From Annulohypoxylon bovei var. microspora (taxonomy: Eukaryota > Ascomycota > Sordariomycetes > Xylariales > Hypoxylaceae), in assembly GCA_022836615.1 (NCBI GenBank), contig MU405210.1:186001-250000 (forward strand): a stretch of 64,000 nt of DNA, in the 5' to 3' direction. The position numbers were made by a program, and so were the translations under genes. Positions 33,322 through 44,003 of this stretch are shown piece after piece; the stretch's first letter is position 1, and every line of letters starts with the position of its first letter. The notes under the pieces were generated by a model, which saw only the letters and a list, made by a program, of their open reading frames with translations, was not told the DNA's origin and made no database searches.

Positions 33322-34335
33322 ATGGCTACCGAATCTGAATCTGGAAATCGCCCTCAAGCTGGCCCTGTGCAATGCGTAGGACCTGACTACCGCCCGCCTA
33401 GCCAGAAGCCCATCGCTACCGTCTCGACAGAGGTCGAACATGACAACGTCATCACGTTACCCCAGACACCACAGCTCATCGCACTACTCACGTGAGTGAC
33501 TTCCTTGTTAGGCGAGACTCGAGCGATGCTATAGTTGTGCTCGAATCACTTATAGACTATCTCTGGAACAGGAAGATCCGCGACAGGAACACGGAACGAG
33601 CAGACTTTATCTTCTACTCGAACCGAATCATTCGTCTCCTTGTCGAGGAAGGGCTAAACCATCTGCCTGTCGTGGAGCATACCGTAACTACTCCCGTTGG
33701 CCGCACATATGCGGGGCTCATGTTCCAAGGGAAAATATGCGGTGTCTCCATCATGCGAGCTGGTGAAGCTATGGAACAGGGCCTCCGAGACTGCTGTAGG
33801 TCAGTGAGGATCGGCAAGATCTTGATCCAGAGAGACGAGGAGACCGCGCAGCCGAAGCTATTCTACGACAAGCTTCCCGAGGATATCGCCGAAAGATGGG
33901 TTCTTCTACTCGACCCAATGTTTGCAACAGGTCAGATAACTAGCCGCCTGTATCGTACTTTCATATGTTGGAGAACTAACCTTAGTTTGTTGCTTTAGGC
34001 GGATCTGCCATTATGGCTGTTGATGTCCTAAAATCCCGTGGTGTTCCAGAAGAAAGAATCCTCTTTTTGAACTTGATCGCTAGTCCACAGGGGGTTCAGA
34101 ATTTTGCAACCAAGTTTCCCAAGCTTCGAGTTGTCACAGCATTCATTGACCAGGTAAGAAATACTTTAAACTACCTTGGCATTTGTAATAAAGTACTAAT
34201 TCCGATAATCTATAGGGTCTTGACGAAAAGAAGTATGTCGACTAACTGTATATCATGTTGAAGCTCTGCTAACATTAGTCTAGCTACATCATTCCAGGCC
34301 TAGGCGATTTCGGAGATCGATTTTACACCATGTAG
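33322..34335 (+). CDS. FUR1: Uracil phosphoribosyltransferase
   Basis: Converts uracil plus PRPP to UMP, the pyrimidine salvage step and also the entry step of the fungal URC uracil-catabolism route (URC6 in Lachancea). Exons 33322-33491, 33572-33930, 33999-34153, 34216-34232 and 34284-34335 give 250 residues. The N-terminal extension precedes the conserved LIALLTKIRDRNTERADFIF. The PRPP loop is LLLDPMFATGGSAIMAV, interrupted by intron 33931-33998. The uracil-binding C-terminus PGLGDFGDRFYTM is complete. Exon 4 is only 17 nt, needed to rebuild DQGLDEKNYIIPG. It is convergent with ELF1, and URC1 lies 2.4 kb downstream on the same strand. Identification is firm. Confidence 0.95.
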
Positions 34336-34655
34336 GGTATTAGTCACAATTATAGGCAAGCTTAGGAAATAAGGCGTAGAATTCAGTGTTTCCTACTATC
34401 TAGAGCCATGTTGGTTCTATTCATTGTGCAAACAGCAAAATGAACCAGCTATGTGAAGTGCCTAAATAACGTGACTTACGGAGAACCGTAAATAGCCATG
34501 GCTAGACTGTAGGTATAGGTAACCGAAGGCCGTGGCATCAATGACCGTGTGCTATGATCTGTGAGCCACCATAAATGTTCAGTTGTTGTTCAGTTGTTTT
34601 TCCTCGTGGTGATTTAGCAAGGAGAAGGTTCATCCATGGAAGATTCGCGCTTCGC
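34336..34655. other. Convergent 3' spacer UPRT/ELF1
   Basis: 320 bp between two convergent stop codons, presumably both 3'UTRs. Nothing else is visible. Confidence 0.5.
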
Positions 34656-35285
34656 TCAGTCGTCTTCCTCGTCAGGAACAATGCCTTCTCCCTCATAACC
34701 GGCATCTTCGCCGTCGTCCTCATAACGACCTACGGCTGGCTGTTTAGGTCCTGGGCGATAGGCAGGAACTGAAGCGGAACCACCCTCAGTGTGGTTATCC
34801 TTTGCTACGGCATCTAGGTTGATGTCAGTGAGTTTTTATGTAATTTATTACGTGGATTATTAGTCGAGGTTGCATACCTGCTGCGTCGATCCATTCACTA
34901 TAAACGTCGACGGGAGCTGAAAGGTCTAATACGCGTTAGAACCAAGTATAACAATGGCTATGCCTTTTACCTACAGTTGATACCACATTGGAATCTTTGA
35001 CCGCATACCGTGCACTCAAGCTGGCCAACACCAAGTCGCTTCTCGATCTTGACGGTAACCGACTTCTCGTGATTGCAGAAGAGACAGGTAAAGACGGTAG
35101 GAAGGGGGTCGTTCTGCGATGTGGGTAAGTCTCTGGTCCTTAAACGCGCCGTTTTCCATCTCCGAGGTAAAGTACCTTCTTCTTGCCCTGAGGCTTTCGG
35201 GAACTCTTCTTGCGCTTCCCCTGTAGTGACCGATCATTAGCGTCTGCAATATATGGATGCCCGTTCGGATAAGGCTACATACCAT
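34656..35285 (-). CDS. ELF1: Transcription elongation factor Elf1
   Basis: Small zinc-ribbon protein that travels with RNA polymerase II and helps it through nucleosomes. Five coding exons on the minus strand (35283-35285, 35176-35220, 34975-35113, 34878-34925, 34656-34813) give 130 residues. The basic N-terminus is MGKRKKSSRKPQGKKK; the zinc ribbon uses CLFC and CTVC with KSVTVKIEKRLGVGQLEC between; NYLSAPVDVYSEWIDA follows. The acidic fungal-type C-terminus is YEDDGEDAGYEGEGIV. The first coding exon is the ATG alone, followed directly by a GTATGT donor; the same split is common in this family. The acceptor at 34926 rather than a nearer CAG restores the conserved NYLSAPVD. Lies between UPRT and URC1, probably without functional link. 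Confidence 0.93.
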
Positions 35286-36702
35286 GGTGAACGAGGTGTG
35301 GTTCTACACCTAAAAAGTGGCAAATCCCTTCTTTTTGCGACCTATCGCGTTGGTTCAATCGCAGAGTAGATTAGTCGCGACGTTGGATGGGAAATGTTGT
35401 GTTGAAGAAAAATTTGATTGATTGATCTGTCGCAGTCGCGGTCAAGTATTCGCACTTTTCTAAGAAAATGACGTCGGCTGTCGCGTAGGGAAAACGGCGC
35501 GCGGCTGCTAGATTAAGTACCAGGCCTGTTCCCTAGCAACTTCCCAATTCCAAGCGGCTAGCCTTCTTTGTGCAAAGCCGCTAATAGATTTGTGACGGAA
35601 CAAAGAACTCAAAATCTTATCGTAGTAGAAGGACGATACATAGTTCAACACATGTCTAAGTTATTTTACACGACGCTTGAAACCATAATGTCTTCCCACA
35701 GCCTACCTAGCCTTGCCGAAGGCAAAGCCACTTCCAAGGTGGTCCCAAGGTTTCCAAAAGGCTTCATGATAAGGCTATCTTATCATGCCTAGTAGGGAAT
35801 GAGGCGGGGCTTCCCTGCCAACTATATACCTGATATAGTCATAAGCTATACACACGTTAATTGCATTGCCGGTATCAAATCCTCCAAATTTCTTGGCTTT
35901 GATGTTCCACATGATCAGTGTTTAAAGAATCTACGTACTGTTACCCACACTGACAGTTATTTCTACATATTCCAATGTATATCAACCCGACTTCCTATAG
36001 AATATAGTTATAGAATACTATCTCTCTGGATATAAATTGTATATCAAATAGCATATTATGTCTCTATACGATAACCATACTTACCTAGGTACATCATAAC
36101 TAAGATAAGGTAAAAGCTAGGCATGCGAGGAACGGAGGTTTACAGTAGATGCAGGTACGAACTAGTGGGGATTACGTCTAGTCCGGGTGGGTTTTATGGT
36201 TTTATCACTGTTAGGCAGTCAGGTGCCTACTTCTCTTTGGGCACCTTATCTTAGGTTGATATGTACATTAGGTATGTAGGACGAGGTATATCTGGATCTA
36301 GATCCGTACATGTATATACTTGTCTGTCTGGTATCATTCCAATTCGTCCGGCAGTGGCTATGTATACGATATATGTACCGTTTAGTTTGTAGGCCCGAGT
36401 ACTCGGTACATTCGTTGAAAGAGTTAGGCACTCCCGAGGGACCCTCATACCAGAAAGCCACATACCGACCTCCGATCTACCTTTACCCTCTATTGTTCTC
36501 ATACCGCTTTAACTAAACCACCTTACTCACTTTCACCTTACTCGGTCACAAACTTGACTCTTTTAAGAACAATATCGAGTCAAAAACGTGTCTTCATTAG
36601 CAAGAAGTTGTTTTAAATTTGCGGACATTTATCTAGCTACTTCATTAACAAAAACCGTCTCTCGCTTTACAGTTTGAGGTCGATATTCGTCTAATTGTGA
36701 CA
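35286..36702. other. Divergent promoter region ELF1/URC1
   Basis: 1.4 kb without a conserved gene. An 8-bp-stem hairpin (ATGATAAG/CTTATCAT) lies near 35766-35787. The overlapping frames on both strands at 36246-36516 are AT-rich and look random. No clear regulatory site could be named. Confidence 0.5.
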
Positions 36703-39278
36703 ATGGCAAGCTCGGGCTCAGGTAAAGACGGTGAAGTGGGCATGGCCGATGTCCTTGAGGCTCTAAAGACTATTCAGGAGAACCAGAGTAGATTAGCAAC
36801 AGAAGTTGAATCCGTTTCATACCGACTTGATGCTCTTGCCCCGTCTATTCGGGCCCCGAGCCCTGATATCAGCAGAGCATCACCTTCTCCCCTTGCTGGA
36901 ATTCCAACTTCACCCATCCAGACGACTCTAGCTACAAGCGAGTCCGACGCCAACAAGGCACCACCAGCAATAAAAGAGGCAGACCAAGCACAAAAAGCGG
37001 GCTTCACATCTCGTATCATTCTTACGTAGGCTATAGCCCTCGAAAAAGCATCGTGGCCTGGTACTAACCCCTTGTTAGTACCTATCCTAAACAGATCGGT
37101 ATTAATCCACTCTCCCTGCAATGGGGTGCCCCAGACGCAATTAAGCGTGGACCTGTGGTTGTCTCCCGATCATCATCCACAATTCGGAGGCGCAATGGTA
37201 AGTTTGTCGATTCTTGTTTGCCTTGCTCAGTCGCTGATACCAGTTTTAGCCATCGGAGGTAAGCTTTGCCCTACTACTAAGGGTTGAAATGGCCGAGTAA
37301 CTGAGCAACATAGCACATGGCGGCTCCTATTCCATTTATTATGCTCTTGCTCTCGCTAGCAAGCAGCTCAATGCCAACCACAGGTATGACGGTGTCAGAT
37401 ATTACCTACGTTAAACATATCCTCTAATTGTAACCTGGTACATAGACCCGATTTCACCAACACGGAGCCAGCCGCCAATATTGGCCCATTTCCCCAATGG
37501 GGCGACAAGAAGAAGATTGTCGCCATGGATCCCTGGGGTCATTTAGCTCCATGGCTTTTCTCCGACGTTATAGAAAAGGAGAACGGTAAGTGATCATTTG
37601 CGTGACTGACTATCTCATGTTTCAGATGTGCTGATAAATCATCGAAATCATTGTAGTCGATATTCGTCCAACTATCGCGATTACCAAGGCTCATATGAAG
37701 GTAAAATTTAAAAACCCCTAATTTACGATTCATATTAATTTGAACTAGCTTCCCGAGCTTGAGGAAAGCGTCCGAAGAGGTCGACTGTATGTAACCCTTT
37801 TGTCATGCTAGTCGCATTTACTCATAAACTGGCCGGATTCTAGTGTTCCTGATGGGAAAGTCTGTCTGAATGCGAGCGGGGAGCTTGCTGTGACCAAGTT
37901 TGCAGTTGAACCAGTAGGAACCCCCTTAATTCCCATCTTCTTAAATCTGGGGTCGTTCTAATCGTGGCAGGTTTGGTATCTACCTGGTGTAGCTGAAAGA
38001 TTTGGGATAGGTATGCACTCAAAGAAAGGTCTATCGGCAGATTGATGACTGACTTGGGCAGACGAGGGTGTTCTGAGACGCTCTCTATTCGAACACACCG
38101 GTGGTAGTTATCCAGAAGTAAGCGTTCACCACTCTGGCAAGAATTGGCGCAGGTCTAACCACTCACATGTATAGCTTATCACACGCGGTGATATCAAGGT
38201 CTTCTTACCCCCAATCGGTAACTAATCCTTTAATCCAAAGGAATACTACCCATCAAAGCTGACATTTGCAGGCGGGCTGACTGTCTATTGCTTCGGAGAC
38301 CCAGCCAAGATGTCTGATGAAAAGTGTAGGCTAGCCTTGCGTGTTCATGATGAGGTAATTTATGCATCCCGACTATTGGTCGGAGGACGTCCGGCTTACA
38401 TATAATGCAGTGCAACGGTAGTGATGTGTTTGGTTCCGATATCTGTACTTGCAGGCCATATCTTATCTTCGGCATCGAAGAGGCCGTAAAAGAAGCTCAG
38501 AATGGCGGCAGCGGCGTTGTCATCTACTTCAGAAAAGAAGGACGAGCTTTGGGTGAAGTCACCAAGGTATTTCACACCTCCCCTCGACTTTTTATTGCTG
38601 AGGTGCTAACATATAGCAGTATCGTGAGTTTTTATGTCTTCTAACTTGAGATCAAGCCTTAACCATATCCGGTAGTTGTGTATAATGCGAGAAAACGAGG
38701 GGAAGACCGCGCTTCGGATTACTTCAAGCGAACCGAAAACGTCGCTGGAGTTAAAGACATGCGTTTCCAGGCTCTAATGCCCGATATCCTCCACTGGCTC
38801 GGCATAAAGAAGATCGATAAGATGCTGAGCATGAGCAAGTAAGTAACTCGGGTAGAAATAGTGGAGAGGACGTATCAGGTGCTAAGGTGCTACAATGCAG
38901 CATGAAGCACGATGCCATCGTTGGCCAGGGGTAAGCTTACTCCCCGTACAGCACACCAAAGTAGACGTCTAACCAAGGACAGTATTCCCATCCACGAACG
39001 GGTAGAGCTTCCCGAGGATTTAATCCCCGCAGATTCGCGGGTCGAGATAGACGCCAAGATCACAGCCGGTGGGTTTCAAGGCTTACCTACCTACTCACCC
39101 CTAGTAGTATTCAAAGTTCGTCGTAGGTGGCTGATAACTTGCAGGATACTTCACGGCCGGTCACAGAATGACTGAAGACGAATTGAAAGCCGTGCAGGGC
39201 CGAATGTGGGAGGAGTGAGTACCATCCAACCAAACATTGCAAATTCGTATTAATAACAATGACAGCGTTGATCACTGA
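36703..39278 (+). CDS. URC1: URC1, GTP cyclohydrolase II-like uracil catabolism protein
   Basis: Homologue of GTP cyclohydrolase II that acts in the reductive-independent URC uracil degradation pathway of fungi (Lachancea URC1), where its exact reaction is not settled. I built 19 exons (first 36703-37025, last 39266-39278) with 18 introns of 46-76 nt; the total is 1,563 nt, 520 residues. The ATG at 36703 is preferred to an in-frame GTG just before it. The zinc ligands are Cys348, Cys359 and Cys361 (DECNGSDVFGSDICTC), the same C-x10-C-x-C spacing as bacterial RibA. The active-site loop is YFRKEGRALGEVTK. An N-terminal extension of ~110 residues and the segment DPWGHLAPWLF are URC1-type. Two tiny exons are required: 37244-37258 (15 nt) and 38620-38623 (4 nt). 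Without the latter the frame is lost after EVTK. Some small-exon boundaries could shift by a few bases. Confidence 0.9.
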
Positions 39279-40243
39279 TGAGTTCTCCGACTGAACTGGG
39301 CTTGCCGATGACCGATGTAGGAGTCGACTGAGACTGGTATACGTACTGCTCGAAAACTTGATCTCGTCTTGGAGACCCCCGCTTCTACTATTGCCACGCG
39401 TGAGACTAATGTATGCATTCCATTAAACGCGTCTCGTTCGTACTATGTCGTGCCTTGTGACTGCGGTGACATCTGCGATATCTCACATTGTACGACGGTG
39501 ATCCAATTGCAGCATGTCCAAGCGGCAACGATCCGGTAAACCTACGTTGTAGCACGTCAATTCAAATAGAATATATCCATATGATGGAATCTTGCAGCTT
39601 CAATCCAGAGTTTGCCCACATCAGCCTTAGAAGGCGGGATGAGATGCATCGGTAGGGAGGAGCAGCGGGCGGTGTCTCAGTGGGTTGATTAGATGCACGG
39701 AATATACAGGGGGCCCATCACGGAATCCGCGTTTAGCTCCAGGCGCTGACACCCCTTCTAAAGCTGGCAGGTCGCCGTCTCTGGCCACTTGAAACGTATC
39801 CATCCCCTCTGCCTAGGTAGGTAGGGGAAAAATGGGGAAGGCTACCACGTAGTACATCAAGAGGGCAAAATGTGTGCTGGGATATTGTATGCAAGGATGG
39901 GTTGCAGATGTTAAGATACTAGACCTCAGCGGCTTCGTGAGTGGCCCAGTTGTTAACAAGTACTCCACATTCCACGTCTCTAACTGGCGCAGAACGGCCC
40001 AACAGCGCTGCAGGCGTCTACGCCTAAACCAGCCAGGCCAACGGAGACCATAGAGCAGCCACCACATGCGAAATGTCCCCATTCGTGAGTGACATGTGGC
40101 ATGCCCGCACCGAGTGTCTGGGGAGTCGTTCCACAACAGCCGGTAGAGCTTGGTCTTAGCGGGCTTTTTTTGCCTTGCTGCGTACTGTCTTAAACGCGTG
40201 AGATATCCATTGATCTATGGGGAGCATGCTCCTCTAGCCTGCA

Positions 40244-40717
40244 TTGTTTTCACCAAAATTGCCACTCAAATTGCAAGCTTTTGCAAGCTTTCCCAAGGTT
40301 ACAACCCATACCAGCGTTTCCTCGACAACCTCATCGCATAGATCCGGTATCTCTTTATCTCGATCTGGAATGGCTACAGCTAGATACTCACCCGATATCG
40401 TACCTCGAAGGGAGTCTTCCCCAAGACCCAAGAGCGCGGAAAGACGCCGGCCCCGCCTGCTCAGAGCGTGCGCCACGGAACCTTCGATCACCACCTCCAA
40501 TGCGTGCAAAGGGGTGCTGACGAGCCCAAATATGAACCGGAGGGCGACGGAACTGCTAAGCCGTGTCGCCATATCCAACGCTAACTCGTCGCCGTCGTCG
40601 ACGCGGAGCTTTGGCTTAGACTCGGCCGAGGTCCGCGAATCTCATATATCAGTTTCTACTCATGATCCACGTGCGTACCGGTTCCGGTTCCCGCTTATCG
40701 ACCCGCGGGCGATGTAA
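40244..40717 (+). CDS. Doubtful hypothetical ORF
   Basis: A 157-codon + frame rich in Ser and Arg in a GC-richer patch. The opposite strand is also open (40234-40578, 114 codons), so at least one frame is a shadow and both may be. Internal Met at MATARYSPDIVPRRESS is a more natural start. I recognise no domain. Reported because the patch differs in composition from its surroundings. Confidence 0.2.
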   Translation: MFSPKLPLKLQAFASFPKVTTHTSVSSTTSSHRSGISLSRSGMATARYSPDIVPRRESSPRPKSAERRRPRLLRACATEPSITTSNACKGVLTSPNMNRRATELLSRVAISNANSSPSSTRSFGLDSAEVRESHISVSTHDPRAYRFRFPLIDPRAM

Positions 40718-41592
40718 ATTCAACAACATCCGTACTGACCTGACGATTAGACTCGGCTTGCTACTTTAGCTTCCCCAGCTTCGACGCCTGGGAGATAGGC
40801 GAGCACCCAGATGAAGAGAAGGCGGCAGTTGAAGGGAGGGCTTGACTCGCAGTTGCGAATTAAGCCTGTGGATTGTAGGATTTGGATCTGACGAGAGGCA
40901 CAACATTGGGGGGAGACGGGGTTCGCCGAGATCCCCGAGTTTTCTCCCAACACTAACCTCATGTCATCTCACTTTTTTCCCTTTGTTCGGTGCGATGATA
41001 CGAAAGCGAATGATAAAGCATGACAACAGGGTCAACTGGCGCCGAGGAGTTATTTGCTTGTTAAGATATTAAGATATATGTATCGATGTACATCACCAGG
41101 ATATAATGCCTGGATGTTCGGGATCGGCTCTCGGCGGAACTGATACAGGTTAACGGGTTGCGGATCTAATCTGCATGTGAGCATATGAAAGGAACATTGG
41201 GATAACCCGTTTTTAATAGCGGCAAGGACGGGATATAAAAGTCAGGATCGTTCATCGATCAGGTTCTAGCTCGCCTATATCTCAAGACACCTCGAGACGC
41301 CTCGAGTTCTTGAGAAATCTGTGGGACAAACAGAACCAAGGCGACAGAAATAATTGTGAGGGATTTTGCTGGCGACAGCTGGCCAACACAACTTCAACAC
41401 ATAAGAATAATGAGATAATTAATTATAATATCTCTCTAAAACTTACACACTTCTCTTTTCAATTTTATGATTTGATTGTGAATTTGACTACTGAAATTTT
41501 AATAAGGCCTCAAAAGTTTAAACAAAGTATCCGCTATAGCAATATCCTTGATGTCCTAATATCCCCGATCATCTATGTCTTTAAATGACAAA

Positions 41593-41600
41593 AACCCTAA
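41593..41600. promoter_or_regulatory. AACCCTAA telobox upstream of RPS1
   Basis: Exact AACCCTAA about 280 bp before the RPS1 ATG. This telomere-like box is an established element of ribosomal protein promoters bound by Tbf1-type factors in several fungi; function here is inferred. Confidence 0.4.
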
Positions 41601-41879
41601 CTATGCAATTATCCCTCATGATAGAAATATTTATCGGGTAGGTACGTACCTAACCTAAGCGCATATGCGGTCACGGAGTGCCTTAAAAAAAGATTATCTT
41701 ATCGAAGAAAAAAAGGTCAGGTGATAGCCCCATCGTATTTGATTTTCCGCGCACAAACGAGAAATTCTGGCCGCACTAGAATTTACAGTCAGATCCATCC
41801 ACTTGCAACACCAAAAGCTTCCTCTCAACAACAATCTTCGACAACGTCCTGACTTGCGAACCACATTCACTTCGCAAAC

Positions 41880-43045
41880 ATGGCGGTTGGAAAGTAAGTA
41901 TATTTGATTTAATTAAACCACTGCGACATTTACGATTCCGCGATACTCGATTCCAGCAAACATTCTTGCGCTCTGCACATCCCGCGCCTAGGTCAATAGA
42001 GAATCCAATGCTAACCATTCGCTCACGACAGGAACAAGAGATTGTCCAAGGGCAAGAAGGGCCTCAAGAAGAAGGCTCAGGACCCTTTCGCCCGAAAGGA
42101 CTGGTACTCCATCAAGGTAAGCGAATACCCTCCTCCATTCAATGACCCTCTAGTCAACAATCAATTTCCAAATCAAATTTCCAAATCAAATTTCCATTCT
42201 TCAAGGAACTTCATAACTAACTACGATACTTAGGCCCCTGCTCCTTTCAACATCCGAGAGTACGAATAATCCTTCCCGGTATTTTTTTTTTTTTCGATAT
42301 CTAATTATATGTGTAGTGTTGGTAAGACCCTTGTGAACCGAACAACCGGTCTCAAGAACGCGAACGATGCCCTCAAGGGCCGAATCTTCGAGGTTTCCCT
42401 AGCCGATCTACAGAAGGACGAGGACCACGCATTCCGCAAGGTCAAGCTACGCGTTGACGAGGTTCAGGGCAAGAACTGCCTGACCAACTTCCACGGATTG
42501 GACTTCACCTCCGACAAGCTACGATCCCTAGTGCGAAAATGGCAATCCCTCATCGAGGCCAATGTCACCGTCAAGACCACCGACGAATACCTCCTACGCC
42601 TCTTCGCCATCGCCTTCACCAAGCGACGACCTAACCAGATTAAGAAGACCACTTACGCCGCCTCATCTCAGATTCGTGCCATCCGAAAGAAGATGGTGGA
42701 GATCATCCAGCGCGAGGCTGCTACCTGCACCCTGCAGCAATTGACCTCCAAGCTGATCCCTGAGGTCATCGGTCGCGAGATCGAGAAGGCCACGCAAGGC
42801 ATCTACCCCCTCCAGAACGTATGTACTGACCTTCTACTTGATACCATAAGCCTTTTTATTATATTATATGTCACAATGTACTAATATTATCTTATCTGTA
42901 GGTCCACATCCGCAAGGTCAAGCTCCTAAAGGCACCCAAGTTCGACCTTGGTGCTCTGATGAACCTACACGGAGAGTCCACGACGAACGAGGAGGGACAG
43001 AAGGTCGAGCGCGAATTCAAGGAACGAGTCCTCGAGGAGGTCTAA
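41880..43045 (+). CDS. RPS1: 40S ribosomal protein S1 (eS1, formerly S3a)
   Basis: Structural protein of the small ribosomal subunit near the mRNA exit. Exons 41880-41893, 42032-42116, 42234-42259, 42317-42818 and 42902-43045 give 256 residues. The start MAVGKNKRLSKGKKGLKKKAQDPF is split after 14 nt by the first intron, as often in fungal ribosomal protein genes. VGKTLVNRTTGLKNANDAL, KVKLRVDEVQGKNCLTNFHG, AQLTSKLIPEV-like QQLTSKLIPEVIGREIEKA and the C-terminal KVKLLKAPKFDLGALM are all conserved. Exon 3 is 26 nt and rebuilds APAPFNIRDVGKT. Introns are longer (57-138 nt) than elsewhere, which is usual in this class. Identification is firm. Confidence 0.96.
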
Positions 43046-44003
43046 TTATGATGGACTCTGGTCATGGGACGGCGTGGGTTTTTGTGCAATGGCAATAGGT
43101 CTCACTTCTGATTGCATTCGGCGCGGCATGGTAGCCGCGATTACAGCATGGCCCCTCAGGACAGAAAAAATGAGAAAGGTTAGCTGATGATTATGAACAT
43201 TTTCTTTGTGATTATGTTTATGTGATTTGACCTTGGCTTCCCATATCCTGACCGACTATTCGGTATCGGAATAACCGGAAGTCAAATATTCAGCAGGACA
43301 TACATGTGGACATGCTTGTGGTCTTGAGGCTCCTACACGTAGGTGTCTCAAGGTGCCTACCCCTACTACCCTATCCCGCTATGGACTTACGGGTTCATGA
43401 AAAGCCGTTTCAGAACAATGTCTTATTCCAATAGGTCGGTCTCCTAAATGTGCAACTCTTTAATGCGCCTGCTAGAGATTGCACATGTGCATACCGCGTG
43501 AATATTATGCCCAGTGATGTCTCTACCTACCAACCTACCTCGGTACCTGCGGTATCATACAAGGGTTTAAATACCATTTTGATATGACTGTTCTTTCCAC
43601 GACATCAAGGGTCCTACCAATCATTGATTGGTACGTCGCAAGCAGGTACACGTCAAACTCTTGTACGTCGGCAGGTACTAGGAGATTAGCTTAAACTCTC
43701 AGAAGGGACCCGTGAACCAAGAAAAAAACCGCCACCATAAAATGATAGCGGTTCCTAGACTGCTCGCATGACCAAATACCGCCAATGGCATAATCGATTA
43801 TTTACATTACCTAAAGCAGCATAAGGCAGCTGCTTCCTCTCACCTACCTCGAAAACATCCCTCTCGTCATTCATTCCGCTACTTACCTATACTTATCCAG
43901 ATTTTGCTTCGTTATTATTGGTATCGCGTTACACTCACCAACTTCGCAAGAAATAGACCAATCGCATTAGCAAGAAAGCCGAGAAACGGACAAAGAAAAA
44001 AAG
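43046..44003. other. RPS1 3' region and Rab promoter
   Basis: No gene is visible. Contains TACCTACC-type repeats around 43530 and 43840. Otherwise unremarkable. Confidence 0.5.

Larger units (their letters stand above)
39279..41879. other. 2.6-kb intergenic region and RPS1 promoter
   Basis: No conserved gene. 40250-40720 is GC-richer with long frames on both strands (listed separately as doubtful). 41300-41620 is strongly AT-rich. A TATAAA-containing stretch lies near 41233. GGTAGGTACGTACC-type repeats occur near 41640. Confidence 0.45.

Noticed and set aside
40244..40717. URC4 as the missing cluster partner near URC1
   Set aside because: The frame has no resemblance to the DUF1688-type URC4 protein and is doubtful as a gene.
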